NCBI GenBank assembly: GCA_937127125.1
Contig: CAKZLO010000010.1
Span: 114,097 to 178,096 of the forward strand
From: an uncultured Ardenticatenia bacterium
Lineage (GTDB): Bacteria > Chloroflexota > Anaerolineae > 4572-78 > NAK82
Length of the DNA stretch: 64,000 nucleotides
Reading direction: 5' to 3'
The position numbers and the translations under genes are program-made. Of this stretch, positions 18,917 to 28,264 are shown piece by piece. Every line of letters starts with the position of its first letter. Position 1 is the first letter of the stretch. The notes under the pieces are model-generated. The model ran no database searches. It was given only the letters and a program-made list of their open reading frames with translations, and was not told the DNA's origin.

Positions 18917-20479
18917 ATGAGTGAAGAACTGGGGACCTCGTCGGAAAAAGCACGTGATGAAGCAGTGCGAGCACTCAATGGTCGCCTTGGTTTAACACCT
19001 CAACAGATTTCAGCGCTCAAGCTGAGCGACGTGCACTTGGCGACACGTTCCCTGACACTCGCGGTTGATGATTATGCTGCGTTTGGTGAATTTCAGGAAA
19101 AGCCCCAAGCCCTGACGCTGGATGATGAGACACAGCGCGCATTGATTGCATGGCTGGTGGTCAGACCAGATGGTCCTAACGACCATCTCTTCCCGGGACG
19201 CGAGCTGGACGGCCTCGATACCGCTGTGATCGAGCACATCATAGGGGTCATAGTGGCGGAGAGGGGGGCTTTATCGGAGCAAGTACAGCAGGTACCAGCG
19301 AGTAAGACAGAGGAAGTGCCGTCTGGAACAGGGGCACCTCCTGTGTCTGAGCCAACGCAGCAGGAAGCCGTCAGTTTGCGTGAGATCGAAGCGTTACGTG
19401 AGGAGCTGGCCGCTGTCGACGAAGGCTGGTCACCAGTGTCAAAGCCAGAGCCCGTTGGCCCTGCAGCGGCGCGCCCGGGAGTGGAAGGAGCACCAACTTC
19501 TATTCCGGAAGCAATCGTTCGACGACCCGAACCTGGCGCACCGGCACAGCCTTCGCCTCCACCTCCACCACCACGTCCTCCTCGTCCAGCTGTGAGTGCG
19601 CGGTCTCGCCCAGTGCGTCCTTCTGCGCCTAAGCCGCTGCCGGCTCCAACTCCTGGTGTCCCTAAGGCATCTGCTAAGAAAGCAGCGCCGGCGCCCATGC
19701 CGCGACCCATTGAGGAAACCTCGGAAGAAAAGCAGCGACCATTCTCCCCTATCCTCGCAGCCGTTGCAGCTATTGTCGTGATCGCCTGCTGTGCAGTCCC
19801 GATCGGGTTGGTTGCACTGACTGTGGGTGGCGAAGGAGTGAATGAGTTGATAGCGCGAGTTCTTCCTGCTGGCGTGTTTGGTTCAACAGCAACCCCTACG
19901 CCGCTGCCCACTGAGACGCCGACCCCCACGTCCACTGCGACACCTGTGCCGACTGAGACCCCGACACCCACTTCGGTTCCTACGGATACTCCAACACCAA
20001 TTATTGAGCAGCCCCCTACACCCACACCAATCATCATTGTGGTCACTGCCACGCCGACTCCGGAACCTCCACCGAAGCCGCGACCTGCTCCGACGGAGAC
20101 ACCAGTACCGCCTGAGGCATCGGAGGAAACCGGATCGCCGGAAGCTTCATATAAGTATGATGCGCCCAAGCTACTTGAGCCGGAGAACAATGGTAAGATA
20201 GGGGGATCATTGGCCTATCTGAAGTGGGAACCGGTCGGCACATTGGCCGAAGACGAATGGTACGCAGTGCGTCTGATCTATTTGCAGCAGGGGCAACCAG
20301 TATACCAGGGGGATGACATTAAGGAGACGACGTGGCGTGTACCCGAACGATTCTACTACCAGGCTGACGGTCCAGCGTTGTTATACCGTTGGTACGTGTA
20401 CGTGGAAAGAAAGAATCCGGACGGGACAACTACTCAACTGAGCCCTAACAGCGAAGAATTTGTCTTCCGCTGGGAATGA
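18917..20479 (+). CDS. Membrane protein with truncated tyrosine-recombinase-like N-terminal domain, Pro/Thr-rich linkers and C-terminal extracytoplasmic domain
   Basis: 'GRLGLTPQQISALKLSDVHLATRSLTL...QALTLDDETQRALIAWLVVRPDGPNDHLFPGRELDGLDTAVIEHIIG' parallels integrase catalytic-domain N-half; TM 'ILAAVAAIVVIACCAVPIGLVALTV'; TPTPTPTE linker. Confidence 0.75.
   Translation: MSEELGTSSEKARDEAVRALNGRLGLTPQQISALKLSDVHLATRSLTLAVDDYAAFGEFQEKPQALTLDDETQRALIAWLVVRPDGPNDHLFPGRELDGLDTAVIEHIIGVIVAERGALSEQVQQVPASKTEEVPSGTGAPPVSEPTQQEAVSLREIEALREELAAVDEGWSPVSKPEPVGPAAARPGVEGAPTSIPEAIVRRPEPGAPAQPSPPPPPPRPPRPAVSARSRPVRPSAPKPLPAPTPGVPKASAKKAAPAPMPRPIEETSEEKQRPFSPILAAVAAIVVIACCAVPIGLVALTVGGEGVNELIARVLPAGVFGSTATPTPLPTETPTPTSTATPVPTETPTPTSVPTDTPTPIIEQPPTPTPIIIVVTATPTPEPPPKPRPAPTETPVPPEASEETGSPEASYKYDAPKLLEPENNGKIGGSLAYLKWEPVGTLAEDEWYAVRLIYLQQGQPVYQGDDIKETTWRVPERFYYQADGPALLYRWYVYVERKNPDGTTTQLSPNSEEFVFRWE
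19884..20120 (+). repeat. Low-complexity Thr/Pro-rich coding region (TPTPLPTETPTPTSTATP...)
   Basis: Repeated acc/ccg/act/cct codons; translation is a TP/ETP repeat. Confidence 0.8.
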
Positions 20480-20692
20480 CATCTTAGTCTACCTATCACC
20501 CCCAATTGCTTTTCTCTGATCAAGTTGAGCAACCACGCTTCTGACGCGTGCTGTTGTTTCGCAGGCAGGATGACTTCGTGGCAGATGAATTTCTCTGTTG
20601 TTTGAGAACTGTTGATCCGTGAGTGTTTCAGCACCCGGTGCAACGCTTCGTGTAGGCTCTTTTTATGCAGGCGCACTTTTCCCATCTTGGTC

Positions 20693-21985
20693 TCAGCGCT
20701 GGCGCGCAGCTAGCCAGCCGGGACGTATGAAGCGCCCTAAGATATCACCGTCGCTTCGCGTGGTGGCCTGGTAGACTTCTGCTACCAGGCATTCACCGTT
20801 CGGAGCGCATGCCACGGCTGGCTCTAACTGTTTGCCTGTTCCCTGGTCTATGGCAAATCCAGTGCTGTGTGATGTATCTTGCTCCTCCAGTACGTGATAG
20901 CCATACACGTCTGCTTCCCAACGAGTAGAGCTTGCGTAGCAAGAGACGACCAGGTAACCATACCCTTCACTGTAAGCGACATCTGGATCATAGTGCTCAT
21001 CGAAAAGATGGTCCATGAGCAATGTTCCGCCTGGTTTTCCGATAGCAACCCCGGAACCGTCTATTCGTTGGAGATACAGATCAATGTACTCAGTGGAGGG
21101 CGGCGGCGCCTGCAGGTAACGCACTGGCCAGACCACCAGGTATTCATCCGCTCCGGTGGTCACAACTGGGGGGAGTGCGTGGAGAGCGGCAGTGTGTTCC
21201 CACAAGGGATATTCTGTGCCAAGACTCGAAAGGTCACCAGGCATTGATCTGAAGCGTACGTCTGCGGGGCCGTCGGCTTCGAAGAGATAGGCAAGCAAAT
21301 AACGGTCTTGTATCGCGTTGTAGGCCACATCAGCCATAGCACGCTGTTCGCCGGTTAGTCCGCTCACTTCTATGGCATCTCCTAACCATTTCCCGCTGGA
21401 TGCCACTATTCGCCTCAACCACAAGCTGGCGTCGAAGCGGTCGCTTCGCTCTGTCCAGACCAGCAGATACTCATCGGAACGGACGTTGTAGGCGACCGCT
21501 GGGTGGGTTTCCGCACGTTTTGTGGCAGCAACCGCGATAGCATCGTGCGCTTGCCAGACGGTCTCTCGGTACAGGCGCGTTGCAAATACATCGTAACCTG
21601 TGAGCCCATGCCAACAGGTGAAGACTACCATATATTCGTCCTGCGTCGGGTTGTAGACTGCGCGTGGTTGATAGCAATAGCGCCCTGGATAGCTGGTGAC
21701 CAAGAAGGCATCTGTCATACGCCCGTCGCGACTTACGTGGCGTGCCCAAATGTCACGCGTGGTAGGGTTGCGCCGAGTGGTCCACAATACCAGGAATTCT
21801 TGATGGCGGCTGTTGTAGACCACCCGCGGTTCATTATTCGGGTATGTATCTACCCAAATGGATACAGGTACACTGATCTCACGGAAGCTGATTGGCTGTG
21901 CAGCTAGACACGGAGCGCTCCAGAGGAGTAGAGCTACACCTATATGTGTTACTGCGATGCCCCAAATGGTAGATCGACCAATCAC
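20693..21985 (-). CDS. Secreted protein of seven ~55-aa repeats, probable beta-propeller
   Basis: Signal-like N-terminus; repeats on 'AVYN...DEYLVVWT' (YNSRHQEFLVLWT, YNPTQDEYMVVFT, YNVRSDEYLLVWT, YNAIQDRYLLAYL, TGADEYLVVWP, YSEGYGYLVVSC, CAPNGECLVAEV). Confidence 0.75.
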   Translation of the reverse strand: MIGRSTIWGIAVTHIGVALLLWSAPCLAAQPISFREISVPVSIWVDTYPNNEPRVVYNSRHQEFLVLWTTRRNPTTRDIWARHVSRDGRMTDAFLVTSYPGRYCYQPRAVYNPTQDEYMVVFTCWHGLTGYDVFATRLYRETVWQAHDAIAVAATKRAETHPAVAYNVRSDEYLLVWTERSDRFDASLWLRRIVASSGKWLGDAIEVSGLTGEQRAMADVAYNAIQDRYLLAYLFEADGPADVRFRSMPGDLSSLGTEYPLWEHTAALHALPPVVTTGADEYLVVWPVRYLQAPPPSTEYIDLYLQRIDGSGVAIGKPGGTLLMDHLFDEHYDPDVAYSEGYGYLVVSCYASSTRWEADVYGYHVLEEQDTSHSTGFAIDQGTGKQLEPAVACAPNGECLVAEVYQATTRSDGDILGRFIRPGWLAARQR

Positions 21986-22272
21986 CAGATACCCTCTTCA
22001 TAACTGAACTGAGACAAACACCCCGAGGACTGAATCACTCTCTCGTTCTTCATAGTGTTATGAAAAAGTATTCTCAGTATATGACAGCTTGAACCTATGT
22101 TCTGGTTCTGGAAACATCATAGCACGCATCTGAGCAAGGATACAATGCGGTGGAACAGTGTAGTGCACATTTTCCGAAATGTATTGTGCATGGTGGCCTT
22201 GACTGTTGTGGAGAGGCATTTCATCCCGTTCGTTCATGATTAGACATAAAACGAACTGTCTCTGAAAACCAC

Positions 22273-22301
22273 TTGCTCGCTTGAAGATAAAATGCTATAG
22301 T
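22273..22301 (+). promoter_or_regulatory. Putative murE promoter TTGCTC-17-TATAGT
   Basis: Read directly, 22273-22278 and 22296-22301. Confidence 0.45.
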
Positions 22302-22322
22302 TAGTGTGGTGAGGTGGTTTTG

Positions 22323-23879
22323 ATGGAGCTTCTGCGTCTCCTGGACTCGCTGCCTTCATACCAGATCCAGTGGGGTGACCCAAGTGCCAACGTAACTGCC
22401 TTGGTGTGGGACTCGCGCCGGGCGTGTCCCGGCAGCCTGTTTGTCGCCTATCGTGGCGTGTCGACGGACGGACACGCGTTCATCGGGCAAGCGCTTGGAA
22501 ATGGCGCGCGGTGTGTGATTGGCGAGAGAGACTTCCATGAGGTGTCATCCGGTTTGGGGCAAAGCTGGGACCACGAAATGGTCTATGTGCGTGTGCCTGA
22601 CGGGCGAGAAGCGTTAGCGTGGCTCAGTGCTGCATGGCACGGTTTCCCAGCACGTCGAATGGTCACAGTGGGTGTAACGGGAACGGATGGCAAGACCACT
22701 ACCGTTAACTTGCTCTATCATATTCTTCGTGCGGATGGACGCCGGGCGGGGATGGTCAACACAGTTGGTGCTGTTTTTGGGGATAGGGTGATTGACACAG
22801 GTCTCCATACGACCACTCCGGATGCATATAGCTTGCAGGAGTTGCTAGCTAACATGGCATCCGACGATGTAAAAGTCTGTGTCCTAGAAGCCACCTCACA
22901 TGGGCTTGCACAACATCGCGTGACCGCCTGTGACTTCGATGTGGCTGTCGTGACGAATATAACCCACGAGCATCTGGACTTGCATGGTACATTGGAGGCT
23001 TACAGAGCTGCCAAGGCGAGATTGTTTGCAGCGCTGAGCACAGCTGTTCGCAAACCGGGCGTGCCCAAAGTTGCTATCCTGAATAGGGATGACAGCTCGT
23101 ATGAGTACTTGCGTGTGCACCCAGCTGATGTGACACTTACTTATGGGGTGCACGAGTGCGCAGATGTAAGAGCAAAACAGATGCACTGTACCTCAGAGGG
23201 GATCCGGATGCTTATTGAGTCTCCCTATGGGGTTTTTCCTGTACAGAGTCCTCTGGTCGGTAGCTTTAATATGTTCAACATGTTGGCTGCTGCAGCTGCA
23301 GGGCTGGCGCTGGGAGTATCACCTGAGGCAGTGCAACAAGCTTTCAGTGAGTTCCGGGGTGTGGCAGGGCGCATGGAACGCGTGGAGCAGGGCCAGCCTT
23401 TTGTTGCAATGATTGACTTCGCTCACACACCTAACTCGTTGTGCCAAGCTCTGGGAGCGGCACGCGGGATCGCTGCTCCTGGAGGACGTGTCATCGTGGT
23501 GTTTGGATGTGCCGGTATGCGCGATGTGGAAAAGCGCGGATTAATGGGACGTGTTGCGGCTGAGATGGCCGATTATGCCATCCTGACGGCGGAGGATCCA
23601 CGTACCGAACCACTCGACTCCATTCTGGAGGCCATCGCTGATGGGTGCCGTCAGGGAGGAGGTGTTGAGGGCAAGACGTTTGAACGGGTGCGCGACCGAG
23701 GAGCAGCTATAGCACGTGGAGTTGCACTAGCGAGGCCTGGCGATGTGCTCTTGGTGTGTGGCAAAGGACACGAACGTAGCATGTGTTTCGGCGACATAGA
23801 ATATGAATGGGATGATCGTGCTGCCCTGGTACTGGCCCTAAATGGGAAGGTTATGAATACCTTGCCCACTGCGCTTTGA
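22323..23879 (+). CDS. murE: UDP-N-acetylmuramyl-tripeptide synthetase (MurE)
   Basis: 'VTVGVTGTDGKTTTVNLLYHIL', 'VLEATSHGLAQHRV', 'NITHEHLDLHGTLEAYRAAKARLF', 'GCAGMRDVEKRGLMGRVA'. Confidence 0.94.
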   Translation: MELLRLLDSLPSYQIQWGDPSANVTALVWDSRRACPGSLFVAYRGVSTDGHAFIGQALGNGARCVIGERDFHEVSSGLGQSWDHEMVYVRVPDGREALAWLSAAWHGFPARRMVTVGVTGTDGKTTTVNLLYHILRADGRRAGMVNTVGAVFGDRVIDTGLHTTTPDAYSLQELLANMASDDVKVCVLEATSHGLAQHRVTACDFDVAVVTNITHEHLDLHGTLEAYRAAKARLFAALSTAVRKPGVPKVAILNRDDSSYEYLRVHPADVTLTYGVHECADVRAKQMHCTSEGIRMLIESPYGVFPVQSPLVGSFNMFNMLAAAAAGLALGVSPEAVQQAFSEFRGVAGRMERVEQGQPFVAMIDFAHTPNSLCQALGAARGIAAPGGRVIVVFGCAGMRDVEKRGLMGRVAAEMADYAILTAEDPRTEPLDSILEAIADGCRQGGGVEGKTFERVRDRGAAIARGVALARPGDVLLVCGKGHERSMCFGDIEYEWDDRAALVLALNGKVMNTLPTAL

Positions 23880-23968
23880 AGGGTTGTTCGTTTGTGAATG
23901 GAAAAAGGTGACGTCGCTGGGGAAATTGTCAGATCTTTGGGAGGGAGGTCGTTCGTCGTTCGAACATC

Positions 23969-23997
23969 TTGAGCAAAATCAAATAAAGGTGTAAAAT
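23969..23997 (+). promoter_or_regulatory. Putative spoVS promoter TTGAGC-17-TAAAAT
   Basis: Read directly upstream of the ATG at 24049. Confidence 0.4.
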
Positions 23998-24048
23998 TTA
24001 GTATTAAGAAAGGCACTGAGCGATGCACCAATTCAAGGAGGCTCACCC

Positions 24049-24309
24049 ATGGACGTCATCAAGGTATCAGCCAAGTCCCGTTCAACAGCGGTAGCTGGCG
24101 CGATTGCAGGCGTCATCCGAGGGACCGGTCGCGCCGAAGTGCAAGCCATTGGTGCCGGAGCAGTAAATCAGGCGATCAAGGCAATCGCGATTGCCAGAGG
24201 ATATCTGGCCCTTGAAGGCCTGGATGTTATCTGTATCCCTTCCTTTGCCGAGGTAGATATTGAAGGACAGGAGCGGACAGCCCTCAAGATTGTAGTTGAA
24301 CCGCGCTGA
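24049..24309 (+). CDS. spoVS: Stage V sporulation protein S (SpoVS) family
   Basis: 'MDVIKVSAKSRSTAVAGAIAGVIRGTGRAEVQAIGAGAVNQAIKAIAIARGYLALEGLDVICIPSFAEVDIEGQERTALKIVVEPR'. Confidence 0.97.
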   Translation: MDVIKVSAKSRSTAVAGAIAGVIRGTGRAEVQAIGAGAVNQAIKAIAIARGYLALEGLDVICIPSFAEVDIEGQERTALKIVVEPR

Positions 24310-24350
24310 ACTTTTATCTTAATTGTCAAATGCCTGATATGGGCACCTGC

Positions 24351-25196
24351 TCAGTTCGAGGATCTGCCGCCCGAACGGGTGGGGCGCTTTTGCTCAGCGA
24401 GGGGTGTTACCTCGTTGGCTTTGACCTCTACCATGAGCTCATTTTGCAATTCCACCGTCAGCGTTTCGGTCAGGACATTCAAGCTAACGATGGTGCCTTT
24501 TCCGTGAGGGGTGCTCACCACGGAACCAACTTTCGGCATAGATTGCTTGATCTCAGCATAAAGCTCGTTCTCGAACTTCAGGCAGCAGAGCAAGCGGCCA
24601 CACACCCCCGATATTTCAGTAGGTGTTAGGGGTAGGTCTTGTTGTTTTGCCATTTTGATGGAAACAGGATGAAATTCGGTGAGCCACGAGGCGCAGCACA
24701 ACTCCCTTCCACAGACTGCGTAGCCACCAAGCAATTTCGCCTCATCACGAGCACCCACTTGTTTCATTTCTATGTGTGTCTTAAGTGATTTCGCCAGCTG
24801 ACGCACAAGCTCACGAAAATCCACCCGTTCTTCTGCCACAAAGGAGATCACTAGCCGCTCACCATTGAAGCTATACTCTGCCTTTATTGCCTTCATTGGG
24901 AGTCCCAGCTCGGCGATTTTTTCCCGGCATTTGGCCAGCGCAGCAGCCTCCTTGTTGTGAAATTCTTCTGCAATAACCAGATCGATAGGAGTGGCGCGTC
25001 GGATAATCGGCTTCAGCTTCCCTTTGATCTCATCATCGCTGATCATCGTGGGGGCCATCACGACCCAGCCGAGCTCCTCACCTTGGACGGTTTCCACGAT
25101 AACCGGATCACCAACTTTCAGGTCGTTTACCGCGCCAGGGCTAAAGTAATACATCTTGGTACAAGGCTTGAAGCGGACTCCTACAACCTCGGCCAT
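24351..25196 (-). CDS. PSP1 domain protein (RicT/YaaT-like)
   Basis: 'VDFRELVRQLAKSLKTHIEMKQVGARDEAKLLGGYAVCGRELCCASWLTEFHPVSIKMAKQQDLPLTPTEISGVCGRLLCCLKFE'. Confidence 0.95.
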   Translation of the reverse strand: MAEVVGVRFKPCTKMYYFSPGAVNDLKVGDPVIVETVQGEELGWVVMAPTMISDDEIKGKLKPIIRRATPIDLVIAEEFHNKEAAALAKCREKIAELGLPMKAIKAEYSFNGERLVISFVAEERVDFRELVRQLAKSLKTHIEMKQVGARDEAKLLGGYAVCGRELCCASWLTEFHPVSIKMAKQQDLPLTPTEISGVCGRLLCCLKFENELYAEIKQSMPKVGSVVSTPHGKGTIVSLNVLTETLTVELQNELMVEVKANEVTPLAEQKRPTRSGGRSSN

Positions 25197-25211
25197 TTAA
25201 TCGCTAGCTCT

Positions 25212-26195
25212 CTACCTCTTTTCCTCCACCCGTGGCCAACTAAGCAACAACACTTCGATAGCTAACCGCGTGTTCACGTTCTGCTCAAGACCTCGCGTCA
25301 CAAATTCGATTTGTTCCACCATACGGCGTGCTTCATCAAGTGTAACGTTTTGTGCCTGCGCACGCAAACGTTCCGACTGATCAATGTTGCGCAGGGGAAC
25401 GTCTGCTCCTGCCTTGACCAGTAGGATATCATGCCACCAGCTGCCCCATAACATCAGAGTCTCTTCCAATAGCTTGGGGTTACGACTGAGCGCAGCGGCG
25501 TATGTCAGGCGTTGCGTTCGGGTCCGGTGTAGCAGGTTGAATGTCTGTTCCATGAGATCCTCGCGCCGGCTCAGAGCCTCGCGATCCTGGAATACGCTTA
25601 CCGCCCATCCGATGCGCCCTCCAGATAGGTGTGCGAGCAGTTCTGCTAAAGTGGCCTCGACACCCCACCGAGAGATCAGAGCTTGTTGCACTTGGTCGAT
25701 TGGAAGAGGCCGTAGCCACAAGAGCTGGCAGCGAGAGATAATGGTGGGTAACAGCTGATCCACACGTGTTGCCGTTAATAGCAGCACGACATAGGAGGGC
25801 GGTTCTTCTAAAGTCTTGAGCAGGGCATTAGCGGCTTCGGCTGTTGCTCGCTCAAACTCTGAGAGAATGGCGACACGCCATCGTCCTTCGTATGGTAGCA
25901 AGGAGAGCTCGCGTTGCAGCTCTCGCACTTGATCGATCTTGATGGGTTGGCCAGGCGCATCAAGGATGCGCACGTCGGGATGATTACCTGTCATCACACG
26001 GCGGCAAGACGAGCACACCTCACAGGGCATCGGGTTGGCTGCAGTACATTGCAACGCTTGGGCTATAACACGCGCCAACGTTGTCTTGCCAATGTTAGGC
26101 GGGCCAAGCAGAAGAGTCGCATGGGATATGCGACCAGCTTGCCATCCATTAAGGAGAAGTTGTAATGCCCACTCGTGGCCGATCAAAGCACCCAT
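25212..26195 (-). CDS. holB: DNA polymerase III delta' subunit
   Basis: 'ATLLLGPPNIGKTTLARVIAQAL', 'CEVCSSCRRVMTGNHPDVRILD', 'AEAANALLKTLEEPPSYVVLLL'. Confidence 0.92.
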   Translation of the reverse strand: MGALIGHEWALQLLLNGWQAGRISHATLLLGPPNIGKTTLARVIAQALQCTAANPMPCEVCSSCRRVMTGNHPDVRILDAPGQPIKIDQVRELQRELSLLPYEGRWRVAILSEFERATAEAANALLKTLEEPPSYVVLLLTATRVDQLLPTIISRCQLLWLRPLPIDQVQQALISRWGVEATLAELLAHLSGGRIGWAVSVFQDREALSRREDLMEQTFNLLHRTRTQRLTYAAALSRNPKLLEETLMLWGSWWHDILLVKAGADVPLRNIDQSERLRAQAQNVTLDEARRMVEQIEFVTRGLEQNVNTRLAIEVLLLSWPRVEEKR

Positions 26196-26217
26196 TCACG
26201 CACTCAAGAAGATGCTC

Positions 26218-28119
26218 TCATCCACCTTCGCCAGTACCCACCAGGTAGACAGCTCGCCACGGACGATAATGGCTTACAAATTCGTCTTGGTGAATAACGA
26301 CCCCGTCTTGTGTGACAGTCCGCCTTACCGTTACTTTTGCCCCTTCTTTCTGCCACTCCACTTGTTTTACCGTGCCCTTGGGCAACTTGGGATCTTGCTG
26401 ATACTCAGGGGCCCCGGGACTTGTCACATTCTCTATCAGGGGACCCTCCACGGCGACTTGGCGATTGATAGGAGTTCCATAGAAGCGGAATGTCAATGTG
26501 CCTGCCTCTCGGTCTACATAGGTCTGAATGAGGAGAGGGTGGTTTGTATCGTTGCGAAACTTGAAGTCTATGTTGGGCGCATATATGGTGGCATCCAGGC
26601 CGGGTCCAAACTCTATCTCATACCAGCTTACGCGGTAGCCGTGAGCCCACCGCTCGACAATGTCGAAGCCCCCAAAGAATGCGGCACGAAAAGCGGTTGT
26701 CGAGACTTGGCAAACGCCCCCGCCAATTCCGACTGCGGTGCGATCTCCCCATATGATCAAGGAATTCTCGAACCCCTGTTCAGCCGTAACTGGTCCTAAG
26801 TGCTCGTTGAACGAGAAGATGGCGCCTGGTGGCACCACAATGCCATGGAACTTGCTGGCTGCTACCTGAATGTTGCGTACACGTGCTTCCGACGAGCCTT
26901 TAAAGGTTGTGGTGGCTTCGGCCACAACATCTATAAAACTCATTTCGCTCAACGCTTCTGAGTGCACTGTCGGCATAATGGTGTGCACTGGTAGCTCAAG
27001 GTGATGTTTGGGGTGGTTAAGCAATTCAGCAATTAGCGCAAGAGATTGTTCTATATCGAGTGCATAACCAACCTGACTCGGCTGTAACACTGAGACCATC
27101 TTGCTCTGGGGGTCGATTTGAAAACGTGCGTTAACAGGAGTCTGATCCACTTCGCTGGCCATATCTTTCAGGAAAGATCGCCACTTATCCAAGTCAAAAC
27201 TTACTGCAATATGTCCTGCGCCGTTCTGGGACACCTCTTCCTGAATAATTAGCATAGCGCTCAGCTCATTTGGAGGAATAACGCGCTCAACTTTACGATC
27301 CGGCAATGTCACACTAAGCACTAACGGGGCACTCAGCAGCGTTTGAACAATCTGATAGGCTGGTTCAATCTCGGTAATAGCAGGTGGTGTTTCACGCACG
27401 ACCAGGTCCACTGGAGCCAGATCTCGCAAGACTGCGCGTTGATGGATAAGCTCTCGAGTAGCTTCCATATCAACGGCGAGGCCATTCTGTGCTGGCAGGG
27501 CTATCACGGTGAGATCTGGTTGAATAATTAGTTCCGCATCACGCGCTGTACGGTCAATCTGACGAGCGATCTCGGCTAGCAGAGCGTTAGCTGGTCCGCT
27601 GTCATAACGGATAACAACATCCACCTCGGCACCGAAGAATAGTGCCCTCAGCTGTTCCAGCATGTTGCTCACCATATTACTGCGGCGACCGAACGCGTAG
27701 GCATGTGCAACCGCCTGGGATACATCCAAGACTGCACCCGCTTGGCGCACTGAAGCAATCCAGGTCTGTTGTCCATAGCGAAGGACTATAGGAAAGTTGA
27801 GATAGCTCTCGGTGCGTGTCGTGAGCGCGACGAGCGCCTGTGTGCGTGTCATGCCACCTAGTTCGACTCCCAGTGCGCGTACGCCGATAAAGATGCGGTC
27901 CAGGAACACTATCTGATAAAGCACCACGGCCAGGAAGATAGCTATCAGCAGACTGGCCAGGATGATCACTCCAGCTGCAAAGGCGTGCCGCATAGCTCTG
28001 GCAGCTCTGACATGGCCCTGTGGCAGCTGCAGGACGCGGGCGGGTAATTCGACCGTCTGTTCCTGGACTTCTTTCATCGCTTTTTCCCCAACATGACAAG
28101 GATTGTAGTGCAGGCACAT
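26218..28119 (-). CDS. VanW family protein with N-terminal TM and peptidoglycan-binding-like repeats
   Basis: 'TTTFKGSSEARVRNIQVAASKFHGIVVPPGAIFSFNEHLGPVTAEQGFE...IGGGVCQVSTTAFRAAFFGGFDIVERWAHGYRVSWYE' VanW; likely start is MKEVQEQ (~28077). Confidence 0.92.
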   Translation of the reverse strand: MCLHYNPCHVGEKAMKEVQEQTVELPARVLQLPQGHVRAARAMRHAFAAGVIILASLLIAIFLAVVLYQIVFLDRIFIGVRALGVELGGMTRTQALVALTTRTESYLNFPIVLRYGQQTWIASVRQAGAVLDVSQAVAHAYAFGRRSNMVSNMLEQLRALFFGAEVDVVIRYDSGPANALLAEIARQIDRTARDAELIIQPDLTVIALPAQNGLAVDMEATRELIHQRAVLRDLAPVDLVVRETPPAITEIEPAYQIVQTLLSAPLVLSVTLPDRKVERVIPPNELSAMLIIQEEVSQNGAGHIAVSFDLDKWRSFLKDMASEVDQTPVNARFQIDPQSKMVSVLQPSQVGYALDIEQSLALIAELLNHPKHHLELPVHTIMPTVHSEALSEMSFIDVVAEATTTFKGSSEARVRNIQVAASKFHGIVVPPGAIFSFNEHLGPVTAEQGFENSLIIWGDRTAVGIGGGVCQVSTTAFRAAFFGGFDIVERWAHGYRVSWYEIEFGPGLDATIYAPNIDFKFRNDTNHPLLIQTYVDREAGTLTFRFYGTPINRQVAVEGPLIENVTSPGAPEYQQDPKLPKGTVKQVEWQKEGAKVTVRRTVTQDGVVIHQDEFVSHYRPWRAVYLVGTGEGG

Positions 28120-28191
28120 CTCCTTGACAAGATGTTGGGATCTCCCATTTAGCCTCAGGCATAAGTTGCAAATGGCTCAGTACAGGTCGCA

Positions 28192-28220
28192 TTGACATAC
28201 GGAGCACGGTGCGTTATCTT
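28192..28220 (+). promoter_or_regulatory. Putative promoter TTGACA-17-TATCTT upstream of the GlnE-like gene
   Basis: Read directly. Confidence 0.45.
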
Positions 28221-28264
28221 TTCCTTGTAAAGAGCGCAAGCAGATCGATCGAAGGAATGCCTCT

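Noticed and set aside
19093-20190. 365-aa minus-strand Gly/Val/Ser-rich ORF
   Set aside because: Antisense of the Pro/Thr-rich coding region at 18917-20479; repeats mirror TPTPTP codons
26035-26799. 254-aa plus-strand ORF
   Set aside because: Antisense to holB and VanW genes
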